Source of the DNA: an uncultured Bacteroidales bacterium
GTDB taxonomy: Bacteria; Bacteroidota; Bacteroidia; Bacteroidales; UBA932
DNA: 64,000 nt
Assembly: GCA_944322605.1 (NCBI GenBank)
Contig: CALUPD010000037.1
Span: 1 to 64,000, forward strand
Direction: 5' to 3'
Position numbers and translations under genes: made by a program. Positions 35,939 to 45,506 of this stretch are shown here, one piece after another (position 1 is the first letter of the stretch; the number at the start of each line of letters is the position of its first letter). Below the pieces are notes generated by a model. The model did not search any database. It saw only the letters and a list, made by a program, of their open reading frames with translations, and had not been told where the DNA came from.

Positions 35939-36547
35939 ATGAGCGTATTGTTTTCTTCTTATACAAACGGCAAATCCATAGAATGCGGATGCGACGAAGC
36001 AGGAAGGGGTTGCCTCGCAGGCCCGGTAGTGGCGGCCGCCGTAATCCTTCCCGACGGCTTCGAGAACAGGCTTCTCGACGACTCGAAAAAACTGACGGCG
36101 CGCCAAAGGGAACAGATGAGGACCGTAATAGAAAAAGAAGCCGTCGCATGGGCTGTTGCCGAAACAAGCGCGGAGGAAATCGACCGCATCAATATTCTTC
36201 AAGCATCGATAAAAGCAATGCACAAGGCGATAAGCTCATTGAAAACGCGCGACGGGATAGCCATTGTCCCGCAACTCATACTTGTGGACGGGAACAGGTT
36301 CGTCGATTACAAAGACATCCCGCACGTATGCATAGTAAAGGGAGATGCCAAATATGCTTCCATAGCCGCCGCGTCCATATTAGCAAAAACACACAGGGAC
36401 GAATTAATGAGCAGGCTCGCTTGCGAATATCCGGGCTACGGATGGGAAAAGAACATGGCATACCCTACAAAAGCGCACAGGCAGGCTATCAAGGCCCTCG
36501 GGGCTACGCCGCTGCACAGGAAAAGCTTCAAACTCACAGAGGACTGA
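35939..36547 (+). CDS. rnhB: Ribonuclease HII
   Basis: RNase HII cuts RNA in RNA-DNA hybrids, including single ribonucleotides in DNA. The protein has 202 residues. The catalytic residues are visible: D19-E20 in CGCDEAGRG, D117 in LILVDGNRF and D136 in VKGDAKYASIAAASILAK. The C-terminal YGWEKNMAYPTKAHRQAI is typical. It begins a tight three-gene set: the lolD-like ATG is 3 nt after its stop codon. Confidence 0.96.
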   Translation: MSVLFSSYTNGKSIECGCDEAGRGCLAGPVVAAAVILPDGFENRLLDDSKKLTARQREQMRTVIEKEAVAWAVAETSAEEIDRINILQASIKAMHKAISSLKTRDGIAIVPQLILVDGNRFVDYKDIPHVCIVKGDAKYASIAAASILAKTHRDELMSRLACEYPGYGWEKNMAYPTKAHRQAIKALGATPLHRKSFKLTED

Positions 36548-36550
36548 TTC

Positions 36551-37204
36551 ATGATAAAGGCTGAGAACATAGAAAAATCCTACGGCAACCTTAAAGTATT
36601 GAAAGGGGCCCGTCTTTACTCCGACAAGCCGGAAGTCATAAGCATCGTAGGCCCGAGCGGCGCAGGGAAAACCACTTTCCTTCAGATTCTCGGGACTCTA
36701 TCGAAGCCGGATTCCGGTTCCGTCATAATCAACGGCATCGATCCTTTTTCATTAAGCGCAAACGAGCTTTCTAAGTTCAGGAACAGGGAAATAGGATTCG
36801 TATTCCAGTTCCATCACCTTCTGCCGGAATTTACCGCCTTGGAAAACGTAATGATACCGAGGCTGATAGGAAATCCGGATTCAAAAAAGGCAGCAAAAGA
36901 CGCGGCTTCGCTGTTAGAAGAGATGGGGCTTGAAGGCAGGATGTCGCACAAGCCTTCCGAACTCAGCGGAGGGGAACAGCAACGTGTCGCGATAGCAAGA
37001 GCGCTGATAAATTCGCCCTCGATCGTTTTCGCGGACGAGCCGTCGGGGAATCTCGACAGCAGGACAAAAAATGAGATACACAACCTGTTCCTCAAATTGC
37101 GGGACACCCACAATATAACGGTAATAATCGTAACCCATGACCGGGACCTCGCACGCATGAGCGACAGGATCATTGAAATGAAGGATGGGGAAATTCAGCT
37201 TTAA
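36551..37204 (+). CDS. LolD-like ABC transporter ATPase
   Basis: This is an ABC ATPase of 217 residues, the usual size for the LolD/MacB class. Walker A is GPSGAGKT (34-41), the Q-loop is VFQFHHLLPEFTALENV, the signature is LSGGEQQR (138-145), Walker B is IVFADEP (158-164) and the switch His is in IVTHDRDLA. The HHLLPEFTALENVMIP segment is characteristic of LolD, the energy unit for releasing lipoproteins to LolA. The membrane partner (LolCE) is not adjacent, so the assignment rests on sequence alone. It overlaps the next gene by 20 nt. Confidence 0.85.
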   Translation: MIKAENIEKSYGNLKVLKGARLYSDKPEVISIVGPSGAGKTTFLQILGTLSKPDSGSVIINGIDPFSLSANELSKFRNREIGFVFQFHHLLPEFTALENVMIPRLIGNPDSKKAAKDAASLLEEMGLEGRMSHKPSELSGGEQQRVAIARALINSPSIVFADEPSGNLDSRTKNEIHNLFLKLRDTHNITVIIVTHDRDLARMSDRIIEMKDGEIQL

Positions 37205-37898
37205 GCAATTCGACATAATAAACACCGAATCCGCCATGAAAGTCGGGACAGACTCCGTGCTGTTAGGTTCATGGATGAGATGCATGGCGGAAGACCGGAT
37301 GCTTCTCGACATCGGATGCGGCACCGGAATACTTTCGCTCATGGCTGCGCAAAGGACTCCGCATGCAATGATTACCGGAATCGAAATAGACGGCATATCG
37401 GCAAAAGAAGCAAAGGAAAACGCCTTGAGATCCCCTTGGCCCGGAAGGATAGAAATACTGAATTGCTCTGTCCAGGAATATGCGTCTTCCGGCGAAGTCC
37501 CGGTTTTCGATCATATATTTTCCAATCCGCCTTATTTTTCAAGTTCCCTCAAATCGCCGGAAAAAAGAAAATCCGAAGCAAGGCATAACGACAGCCTCCC
37601 GTTCGAGACATTAATCGATACCGCAATGCGGCTTATGAGCGACGATGGCAGGCTTTCCATAATACTTCCTGCGGACGAGAGCAGGATATTCACTGAAAAA
37701 GCGCATCTTAAAGGGCTTTATCTCGCAAGGGCCTGCCATGTCAAAACGACTTCGGCCAAACCGCCCAAGCGGATTCTTTCCGAATTCTCGAAAAAAGCCG
37801 TTCCGGCCCCATTTCCCGAAACACTCACGATCCAGGACAACGGAACATATACCGCGCAGTACCGCAAACTCACGGAAGACTTCCATCCTTTTTTCTGA
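37185..37898 (+). CDS. tRNA1(Val) adenine-N6 methyltransferase-like protein
   Basis: This is a SAM-dependent methyltransferase of 237 residues. The N-terminus FSFKQFDIINTESAMKVGTD, motif I DIGCGTG (42-48) and the catalytic NPPY at 114-117 match the TrmN6/YfiC family, which methylates A37 of tRNA-Val. It overlaps the lolD-like gene by 20 nt, so coupled translation is likely. The downstream region is non-coding for 2.2 kb. Confidence 0.88.
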   Translation: MGKFSFKQFDIINTESAMKVGTDSVLLGSWMRCMAEDRMLLDIGCGTGILSLMAAQRTPHAMITGIEIDGISAKEAKENALRSPWPGRIEILNCSVQEYASSGEVPVFDHIFSNPPYFSSSLKSPEKRKSEARHNDSLPFETLIDTAMRLMSDDGRLSIILPADESRIFTEKAHLKGLYLARACHVKTTSAKPPKRILSEFSKKAVPAPFPETLTIQDNGTYTAQYRKLTEDFHPFF

Positions 37899-38619
37899 GA
37901 ACCGCCCCCAATACTTTCTTTTGCATTTGCATTGTTGTTTTATGGTCACGCTGCCATAGTCGCCATACCTCCATATTTCCCCCTTGGGATACGCTTCCTA
38001 TATGGACTTTGTATACTGTTATAGCCACCATGCCTCCAATATGCCCCTTTTGCACATCCGCCCGTTTTTCCGGAATATCGCCTGAACCGCCCAGCCCTCG
38101 CACGGCTGCCACCGATTCGTGCCATGCCGCCCGCCCGAAGCCCATGCAAGATTATAACCCTGCTGCCGCAATCCGCCAACCGCTCCTGCATTGTGCAGCC
38201 CGTTACATCCGCCCGCTTTCCCCATACGGTCCTGCCATTCATGCTCCCCGTCGCTCATGATGCCCGCACCGCCTGCCCCCATGCATTCATTCCACTCATC
38301 CATGAGGACAGTCATTCATCATGCTCTACGCCGCTCATCCCATCCGTTCGTGCGGCCTGCTCGCGCCATCCGCCTATGCCGTTCTTTCCAGTACTTTCGC
38401 CCATGCACCAGTCATTCAGGCCCCGTCGCCCACGATGCCCGCAACGCCAGCCATATGCATCCACCCCCTCATCCATGCAGCCAGTCATTCATGCTCCGTC
38501 GATCATCCCATCCGCTCGTGCGGCCCGCTCGCGCCATCCGCCTATGCCGTTCTTTCCAGTACTTTCGCCCATGCACAGCCGAACTGGCTTTCTCCCATGC
38601 AGCTCGTCCGCCATGCTCA
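37899..38619. repeat. Degenerate tandem array after the trmN6-like gene
   Basis: A ~80-nt block (from CATCCCATCCGTTCGTGCGG) is nearly identical at 38336-38410 and 38505-38580, about 169 nt apart. Words such as TCATGCTC, CGCCCGCTTTCC and CCATGC recur throughout. No gene is recognised. Confidence 0.65.
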
Positions 38620-38786
38620 TATAATTATCCGTCCACAGTCCTCATTCTTAACTATTTGATTTTTACCGATATGTTAAAATCAGGCGTGGACTAGTCGTAT
38701 TTTTTGAGACCACCGGTCCACGCATAAAATCTGTCAAATATTGTAAATCAACACATTATCAAAAATAGATGTGGACAAATAATTTG
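38620..38786 (-). repeat. Composite palindromic element, copy 4 (opposite orientation)
   Basis: The outer ends are ATAATTATCCGTCCAC (38621-38636) and GTGGACAAATAATTT (38771-38785). Inner arms are GCGTGGA (38684-38690) and TCCACGC (38717-38723). On the minus strand the core reads GGTGGTCTCAAAAAATACG, matching the forward core of other copies, and the flanking halves also match in this orientation. Confidence 0.75.
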
Positions 38787-40116
38787 GAGACACATTGATA
38801 TTTGGGATGCTTATCCGCTTTGTTACGCCCCTAAAAAACCGGCATAGCCGACATTCGGGGCGGCAAAATTGGAGCACCTGCAAAAATACGTGTCTTTATG
38901 ACACCTTGCATAAAAGGAGTATCGTATGTCATCAGAATCACCAATGCTTCAAGAGTATTGATTTTAACGCATTCGCAGAGACCATGAAATTTGCGATACA
39001 CGATTTGTTAGTCGAAACCGTATTGTTTTTTGACGCATTCGCGAGGCCGCTATCGATATGCGGGCGGGGAGGACAACCCTGATAGCAAGACAACCAAGGA
39101 AGAGCCAATGAAGCGGCTGCAAAATACGGCAATGCGGACAACCATAATAGCAAGATGGCCAAGCACGTAAAAATAGAAATATGGCACAATGCGCGGATTG
39201 CTAAAGATAGCCTTAAAATCAAGACCAACAAGTAAGAATGGAAATATGGCCCGATGCGCGGGGAGGATAGCCATACTTGACAATTTCGTGCAAACGCCTG
39301 CATGCTTAGGCTTCTATAACAGGATTGCATTGCCATTTTAGCCGCCAGTCCGCATGCCCAAGGGGCGTTCACGGACAAAAAAGCATATAGTATGAATTCG
39401 ACAAGTCATAGGAGGTTTAAAACCAAGAGAAGAATGAGATAAAAATACACAGTATGAATTCAACAATGCGTTTACTGCCCAAACGAATCACGCCAGTAGA
39501 GATACACATAGTATGAATTCAACGAGTCCCGGCAATGTTATGGATTCCTGACAGGATTCCGGCCTGCTTATTGAGTATGAATCCGACACCGTCCCGGCCA
39601 TGTATCACGGGCATTTACGGACAATTATAAAAACCGCATGCCTCTATATGAATTGCACCCCAAAGACTTGTCTATCCTTTGGAGTGCAAATTAATGATAC
39701 CTGTCATTTGTACCGGGCGAAGAACGCGGACTACTTCCTTTCAAGGAGCGCAATTCAATGTGGCGCACCTCGCTTATCATGAAAGCAAGGCCAATGAGTA
39801 CCGCGAAGATGCAAAAGCCGACAAGTTCGAAATATTCGCATGGACACAAGGCCTATGATGAGCACTGCGAATATGCGAAAGTCCCTGCCTTTGCTTTAGT
39901 GCAATTCAATGCCGCCCGGATTCAAGACACTCATTTCCTCCGCGAGGCTATCACATCGCGCTCACCTCCTATCGTTCCGGTGAATTCAGGACACTCATTT
40001 CCTTCGCGAGGACCGATATGCTTTGGCGCAAATCAATGCCGCCGGAATTCCTCTACATCGACATCTTCTTGCGAAGCAGGACACGGGAATCTGCCGGAAT
40101 CCCATTATGCAAAAAG
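38787..40116. repeat. Degenerate tandem arrays with ~62-66 bp spacing
   Basis: ACGCATTCGC occurs at 38967 and 39033 (66 nt). AGTATGAATTC occurs at 39389, 39451, 39510 and, as AGTATGAATCC, at 39574 (62, 59 and 64 nt). TCATTTCCT occurs at 39931 and 39995 (64) and again at the 3' end of the transketolase gene at 40117. No gene is recognised. Confidence 0.7.
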
Positions 40117-41070
40117 TCATTTCCTTGAAATGGCTTTCTTCACGGCATTTATTATATGTTCCGAATCAAGCCCGTAAGCCTTCATCAGTTCAGCCGGAGT
40201 TCCGCTTTGTCCGAACTTGTCATCGACGGCAACGAACTCCATCGGAACAGGATTGGTCCTTGCAAGCAGGGACGCGACGGACTCGCCCAATCCTCCTGCG
40301 ATAAGATGTTCTTCAGCGCAGACGACAGCCCCCGTTTTCCTCGCCGACGATATGACGGCATCGGAATCAAGCGGCTTGATCGTGTGGATATTTATAAGCT
40401 CGACGGATATTCCTTCTTTTTCAAGGGATTGCACCGCCTGGACAGCTTCCCACACAAGATGGCCGGTAGCAATCACCGTAACATCCGTTCCTTCATTGAG
40501 CATAATGGCTTTCCCTATTTCGAAACGCGCGTTTTCATCAGTAAAGTTAGGCACCGACGGCCTTCCGAAACGAAGATATACAGGCCCGACATGCCCTGCA
40601 GCCGCAATCGCAGCCGCTTTTGTCTGGTTATAGTCGCACGGATTTATCACGACCATGCCGGGAAGCATCTTCATAAGGCCGATGTCCTCCATGATTTGGT
40701 GGGTCGCTCCGTCTTCTCCCAATGTTATTCCGGCATGAGAAGCGCATATTTTCACGTTAGTGCCCGAATATGCCACGACCTGCCTTACCTGGTCGTAGAC
40801 CCTTCCTGTGACGAAACCGGCAAATGAGCCGATATAAGGGATTTTGCCGCTAAGCGACAATCCGGCAGCCGCGCCTACCATGTCCGCTTCCGCTATCCCG
40901 CACTGGAAAAACCTGTCAGGGAATTCAGCGGCGAAAGCATCCATCTTGACCGATCCGGTAAGATCGGCGCACAAAGCCACCACGTCCGGATTCATTTTTC
41001 CGGCTTCGAGAAGACCGGCCCCGAAACCGGATCTCGTATCTTTATTTCCTTTATTCGTATATTCTTTCAT
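40117..41070 (-). CDS. Transketolase, C-terminal subunit
   Basis: This subunit (317 residues) supplies the pyrimidine-binding and C-terminal domains of a two-gene transketolase that moves two-carbon units in the pentose phosphate pathway. Typical segments are FFQCGIAEADMVGAAAGLS (with the Glu that activates thiamine diphosphate), GEDGATHQIMEDIGLM and the C-terminal GTPAELMKAYGL. It is translated after its partner, 105 nt downstream. It can only work with that N-terminal subunit. Confidence 0.93.
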   Translation of the reverse strand: MKEYTNKGNKDTRSGFGAGLLEAGKMNPDVVALCADLTGSVKMDAFAAEFPDRFFQCGIAEADMVGAAAGLSLSGKIPYIGSFAGFVTGRVYDQVRQVVAYSGTNVKICASHAGITLGEDGATHQIMEDIGLMKMLPGMVVINPCDYNQTKAAAIAAAGHVGPVYLRFGRPSVPNFTDENARFEIGKAIMLNEGTDVTVIATGHLVWEAVQAVQSLEKEGISVELINIHTIKPLDSDAVISSARKTGAVVCAEEHLIAGGLGESVASLLARTNPVPMEFVAVDDKFGQSGTPAELMKAYGLDSEHIINAVKKAISRK

Positions 41071-41175
41071 GATATATTCATTTTATCTAATACTGTAACT
41101 GATAGCCAACCTATGGAACCAGCGTGGAAATGGTGATATATTTTATCTAACACTGCAACCGATGCCCGGATGCCG

Positions 41176-42024
41176 TTAATAGTCTCCGAGAGTTTCCTGC
41201 AATTGGGACAATGCCTGCTGCTCCTGCTCTTTGGAAGGAGCCTTTCCATGCCATTTATGAGTGCCTTCCATGAAATCCACCCCTTTTCCCATCACGGTCT
41301 TCATCAGAATCATCACCGGCTTGTCGCCGGTTTCGGAATATGCATGGGCCTTATCGAAAACCGAAAGTATGGCATTCATGTCGTGGCCGTCGCATACGAA
41401 CGTCTTCCACCCGAAAGCATTCCATTTCGACTCAAGGTCGCCGAGAGCTATCACGGAATCCACCGTGCCGTCTATCTGCTGGCCGTTCCAGTCCGTGATT
41501 GCAATAAGCCTGTTCAGCTTATGACGGACAGCGAACATGGCAGCTTCCCATATCTGGCCTTCTTCGCTTTCCCCGTCTCCGACAAGCACGTACACGAACC
41601 TTTCGTCTTTGTCCAGCCTTTTGCCCAAGGCGGCGCCGGCAGCAACCGAAAGGCCCTGTCCCAATGAGCCGGAAGCCACGTAGACGCCCGGAAGATGATG
41701 TTCGACTGAAGGATGTCCCTGAAGACGGCTTCCGAATTTCCTGAATTCAGCCAGTTCTTTCACGTCGAAATAGCCGGACCTCGCCAGCACGCTGTAAAAC
41801 AAAGGAGACATGTGCCCTGCCGAGAGGAAAAACATGTCATTGCCTTTTCCGTCTCTGGACCAATGTTTCGGAGAGTGTTTCATAACCCTGAAAAACAAGG
41901 CGGTTACAAAATCCGTGCTGCTAAGGGAGCCGCCCGGATGACCGGACTGCGCACCGGCAACCATCCTTATTATATCCCTTCTTACCTGGGACGCAATTTG
42001 TTCTAAGGTGAATTGATCGCTCAT
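41176..42024 (-). CDS. Transketolase, N-terminal subunit
   Basis: This is the thiamine-diphosphate-binding half of the split transketolase, about 282 residues. It has SGHPGGSLSSTDFVTALFF near the start, the cofactor motif GDGESEEGQIWEA and DWNGQQIDGTVDS. The start is set at the ATG at 42024 (SDQFTLEQIASQVRRD). An ATG at 42051 would add nine residues not typical of the family. The 105-nt gap to the partner gene holds two similar blocks (TTTTATCTAA at 41081 and 41141), a small case of the ~60-bp duplication seen across the window. Confidence 0.93.
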   Translation of the reverse strand: MSDQFTLEQIASQVRRDIIRMVAGAQSGHPGGSLSSTDFVTALFFRVMKHSPKHWSRDGKGNDMFFLSAGHMSPLFYSVLARSGYFDVKELAEFRKFGSRLQGHPSVEHHLPGVYVASGSLGQGLSVAAGAALGKRLDKDERFVYVLVGDGESEEGQIWEAAMFAVRHKLNRLIAITDWNGQQIDGTVDSVIALGDLESKWNAFGWKTFVCDGHDMNAILSVFDKAHAYSETGDKPVMILMKTVMGKGVDFMEGTHKWHGKAPSKEQEQQALSQLQETLGDY

Positions 42025-42608
42025 TATTTTTGCTTTTATATCATTTGACATATAAGTTCATTCCAGCTCCAGGAAACCTTTCATCCGCGCCGGGATATTC
42101 CCAATCAGGTCCTTCGTGCAGGTCCTTCTTCGGGCAGGCCAACGGTCCGGGAGAAGGATTGGATCATGCAACCATATACCCGAATCGATTCTGCTACGCT
42201 CGATGCGTAAAGGCTACCCCTGCGGAAGTTCCTGCAATCATATACACGAACCGATTCTTATCAGGAATATGCCCAAGCCCCGCACGCACAATCCTGCAAC
42301 CATATACCCGAACCGGTTCTTCGGGCGAAACGGCTTGCCGGACCGCGTTAAGATGCGCCACGCACTCTTGCGGGCGGGAGAATCCCTGATCTTGGACTTG
42401 CCGGACTGCGTTCGGATGCGCCTTGCATCCGCCCTTGCCGCCTCCGCTCCAAGCGGAACGATCGACCTCTCCCCGCTTGGGCAAACGCCTCGCCATGGAA
42501 GCGCAAGCCAGGAACTATTAATAAGGTGCTAAGTTAACTGTTTTTTAAGAATTCTCATTAAAAATCTTAACTTTGCGGACGAATAAACGAAGGAGAACGT
42601 ATCCAGGA
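42025..42608. repeat. Tandem units between transketolase and lepA
   Basis: TGCAACCATATACCCGAA-type units occur at 42167, 42233 and 42295 (spacings 66 and 62). The rest is GC-rich drifted sequence. The lepA promoter lies at the right end. Confidence 0.65.
42568..42575 (+). promoter_or_regulatory. Promoter -7 box of lepA
   Basis: TAACTTTG fits TAnnTTTG and lies 33 nt before the lepA ATG; AAGGAG sits in the leader. Confidence 0.5.
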
Positions 42609-44396
42609 ATGAAAAACATAAGAAACTTTTGCATTATCGCCCACATAGACCACGGTAAAAGCACCCTTGCCGACAGGCTTCTCGAATACACGAATACCCT
42701 TAACGCAAGGGAAATGGAAAATCAGGTGCTCGACTCCATGGACCTTGAGAAGGAAAAAGGCATAACCATAAAAAGCCATGCCATCCAGATGCAGTACAAC
42801 TGCAAGGGAGAGAATTATATCCTGAACCTTATCGACACCCCGGGCCATGTGGACTTTTCTTATGAAGTTTCAAGGGCCATAGCCTCCTGCGAAGGGGCCC
42901 TTCTTATCGTGGACGCCACGCAGGGAATCCAGGCACAGACGATTTCGAACCTGTACCTTGCAATCAACCACGACCTCGAAATAATACCCGTCCTCAACAA
43001 GATCGACATGGACGCGGCGATGGTGGACGTAGTAAGGGACCAGGTAATCGACCTTATCGGATGCAAGGAGGAAGACGTCCTTCTCGCGAGCGGAAAAACC
43101 GGACAGGGCGTTCCCGAGATACTCGAAGCCATTGTAGAAAGGATTCCGGCACCGGCAGGAGACGAGAAAGCGCCTCTCCAGGCTCTTATTTTCGACTCCG
43201 TATTCAATTCGTTCAGAGGGATAATCGCATATTTCAAAGTAGTCAACGGAAGCATCCGCAAAGGAGACAAAGTCAAATTCTTCAACACCGGAAAAGAATA
43301 TACGGCGGAAGAAGTGGGTTTCCTCAGGATGAAGCTATGCCCTACGGATGAAGTAGCCACAGGAAACGTAGGATACATAATCTCAGGAATAAAGACGGCC
43401 AGCGAAGTAAAGGTCGGCGACACGATAACACATGTGGACAATCCGTGCACGGCATCCATAGAAGGGTTCGAGGAAGTGAAGCCGATGGTATTCGCAGGAG
43501 TCTACCCGGTAGAGACTGACGAATACGAAGACCTCCGCGCGTCTTTGGAGAAATTGCAGCTCAATGACGCATCCCTTGTTTTCGACCCCGAATCGTCGCT
43601 CGCGCTCGGGTTTGGATTCAGATGCGGATTTCTCGGACTCCTGCATCTTGAAATCATACAGGAAAGGCTTTACAGGGAATTCGGGATGGACTGCATCACG
43701 ACGGTCCCGAACGTTTCATATAAAGTATATACCACCCAACACGAAGTGTTGGATGTACATAATCCGTCAGGACTTCCGGCCCCTACCCTTATCGACCATA
43801 TCGAAGAGCCGTACATCCGCGCCCAGGTCATTTCGAAAAGCGACTATTTCGGAGTAATAATGAAGCTGTGCCTGGACAAGAGGGGAACTTTGGTAAGCCA
43901 GCATTTCCTCACAAGCGAAAGGGTGGAATTGAATTTCGACATGCCTCTTGCGGAAATAGTATTCGATTTCTATGACAAGCTCAAATCCATTTCCAAAGGA
44001 TACGCGTCGTTCGACTACCATGTGATCGGATACAGGCCGGCGGACCTCGTGAAGCTCGACATCCTGCTTAACGGAGAACAGGTCGACGCGCTTTCCAGCC
44101 TTATACACAGGGACCACGCCTATGACTTCGGAAGGAAGATGTGCGAAAAGCTCAAGGAACTCATCCCGCGCCAGCAATTCGACATTGCGATACAGGCCGC
44201 AATCGGAGCCAAGATAATCGCAAGGGAAACGGTCAAGGCGGTCCGAAAGGACGTGACGGCAAAATGCTACGGAGGCGACATATCAAGAAAGAGAAAGCTT
44301 CTGGAAAAGCAGAAGAAAGGGAAAAAGCGCATGCGCCAGGTCGGCAACGTCGAAGTGCCGCAATCCGCATTCATGGCCGTGCTTAAATTAGATTGA
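42609..44396 (+). CDS. lepA: Elongation factor 4
   Basis: LepA/EF4 is a ribosomal GTPase related to EF-G. The protein has 595 residues from the ATG at 42609 ([18 protein letters not shown]), the conserved family start; an in-frame frame upstream would add 12 residues overlapping the promoter. GTPase motifs are [14 protein letters not shown] (76-80) and NKID (130-133). The C-terminal LepA-specific domain ends [20 protein letters not shown], onward to [15 protein letters not shown]. It is intact, with the catalytic His present, in contrast to the EF-G2 in this window. A restriction-modification system begins 35 nt downstream. Confidence 0.98.
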   Translation: MKNIRNFCIIAHIDHGKSTLADRLLEYTNTLNAREMENQVLDSMDLEKEKGITIKSHAIQMQYNCKGENYILNLIDTPGHVDFSYEVSRAIASCEGALLIVDATQGIQAQTISNLYLAINHDLEIIPVLNKIDMDAAMVDVVRDQVIDLIGCKEEDVLLASGKTGQGVPEILEAIVERIPAPAGDEKAPLQALIFDSVFNSFRGIIAYFKVVNGSIRKGDKVKFFNTGKEYTAEEVGFLRMKLCPTDEVATGNVGYIISGIKTASEVKVGDTITHVDNPCTASIEGFEEVKPMVFAGVYPVETDEYEDLRASLEKLQLNDASLVFDPESSLALGFGFRCGFLGLLHLEIIQERLYREFGMDCITTVPNVSYKVYTTQHEVLDVHNPSGLPAPTLIDHIEEPYIRAQVISKSDYFGVIMKLCLDKRGTLVSQHFLTSERVELNFDMPLAEIVFDFYDKLKSISKGYASFDYHVIGYRPADLVKLDILLNGEQVDALSSLIHRDHAYDFGRKMCEKLKELIPRQQFDIAIQAAIGAKIIARETVKAVRKDVTAKCYGGDISRKRKLLEKQKKGKKRMRQVGNVEVPQSAFMAVLKLD

Positions 44397-44431
44397 CACC
44401 GGGCATCTCAGGCCTGCAAGGATTATGCGCA

Positions 44432-45499
44432 ATGAACGGAAAGACATTGACAGGAGTATCGTTATTCACGGGCGCAGGCATTGACGAACAATACCTGCCT
44501 GACGCCGGCATACGCATAGTCGCAGCCAATGAGCTCATAGAAGACCGTGCAAGGCTGTACAGGCATTTATACCCTCAATCGAAGATGATTTGCGGAGACA
44601 TCATGGATGAAAAGGTATACTCAGCCCTCGTGGAATCCACCCCGGACAAAATAGATTTTTTATTGGCTTCTCCACCATGCCAGGGAATGAGCATCGCCGG
44701 AAAGAACCGCTCGCCGGAACAGATGCTTAAAGACAAGCGCAATTTTCTCATATTCAAAATTATCGATTTCATGAGACTGAAAAGGCCCGATTACGTAATG
44801 ATCGAGAATGTGCCGCAGTTCCTTAAAATCGAATTGCCGTTCGAAGGCAGGCAGTCCAAAATCACAGAGATATTGGACATGGCATTCGGAAAAGAGTATG
44901 AAATAATAGCAAAAATCTATGACGCCGCCGATTACGGCGTAGCCCAACACAGGAACAGGGCAATCGTAAGACTGTACCGCAAGGGGCTTTCATGGAAAGA
45001 GCCGGAGAAATGCGACAAAATCACAGTCAGGGAAGCCATAGGACACCTGCCGAGCATAGAAGCGGGAGAACATTCCCCGATCAAATGGCATTTTGCGAGA
45101 AAGCATCCGCAATCGCAGATCGAATGCATGAGACATACACCGACAGGCAAATCCGCAATGGAAAACGAGCAATATTTCCCAAAAAAGAAAAACGGGGAAA
45201 AGGTAAAAGCATATAACACGACTTACCGGCGAATCGAATGGGACGAACCGGCACCGACAATAACGATAAGGAACGATGCCATAAGCTCTCAAATGAATGT
45301 CCACCCGGGAAACAGGAAAGAAGACGGCACATTTTCGGACGCAAGAGTCCTGACTCCATTGGAACTCATGCTGTTGTCATCCCTTCCTAAAGACTGGAAC
45401 ATTCCGGACGATACTCCGGAACTGCTTATTAGAAAATGCATAGGAGAAAGCATACCCCCGCTTTTGGTAAAAAAAATCGTCGAACAGATAAACAGATAA
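44432..45499 (+). CDS. DNA cytosine-C5 methyltransferase
   Basis: This protein of 355 residues has the ordered motifs of m5C methylases: motif I VSLFTGAGIDEQYL, motif IV SPPCQGMS with catalytic Cys83, motif VI ENV (125-127), motif VIII QHRNR (172-176) and a C-terminal motif X ending GESIPPLLVKKI. The start is the ATG at 44432 (NGKTLTGVSLF); earlier in-frame codons overlap the lepA end. It is the first gene of a three-gene set with a nuclease and a second methylase, and is separated from the nuclease by only 7 nt. It probably protects one strand of an asymmetric recognition site. The sequence specificity cannot be read off. Confidence 0.93.
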   Translation: MNGKTLTGVSLFTGAGIDEQYLPDAGIRIVAANELIEDRARLYRHLYPQSKMICGDIMDEKVYSALVESTPDKIDFLLASPPCQGMSIAGKNRSPEQMLKDKRNFLIFKIIDFMRLKRPDYVMIENVPQFLKIELPFEGRQSKITEILDMAFGKEYEIIAKIYDAADYGVAQHRNRAIVRLYRKGLSWKEPEKCDKITVREAIGHLPSIEAGEHSPIKWHFARKHPQSQIECMRHTPTGKSAMENEQYFPKKKNGEKVKAYNTTYRRIEWDEPAPTITIRNDAISSQMNVHPGNRKEDGTFSDARVLTPLELMLLSSLPKDWNIPDDTPELLIRKCIGESIPPLLVKKIVEQINR

Positions 45500-45506
45500 T
45501 CCTATC

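Noticed and set aside
38967..39590. Regularly spaced repeats reminiscent of a CRISPR array
   Set aside because: Repeats are short and degenerate, the spacers resemble each other, and no cas gene is in the window.
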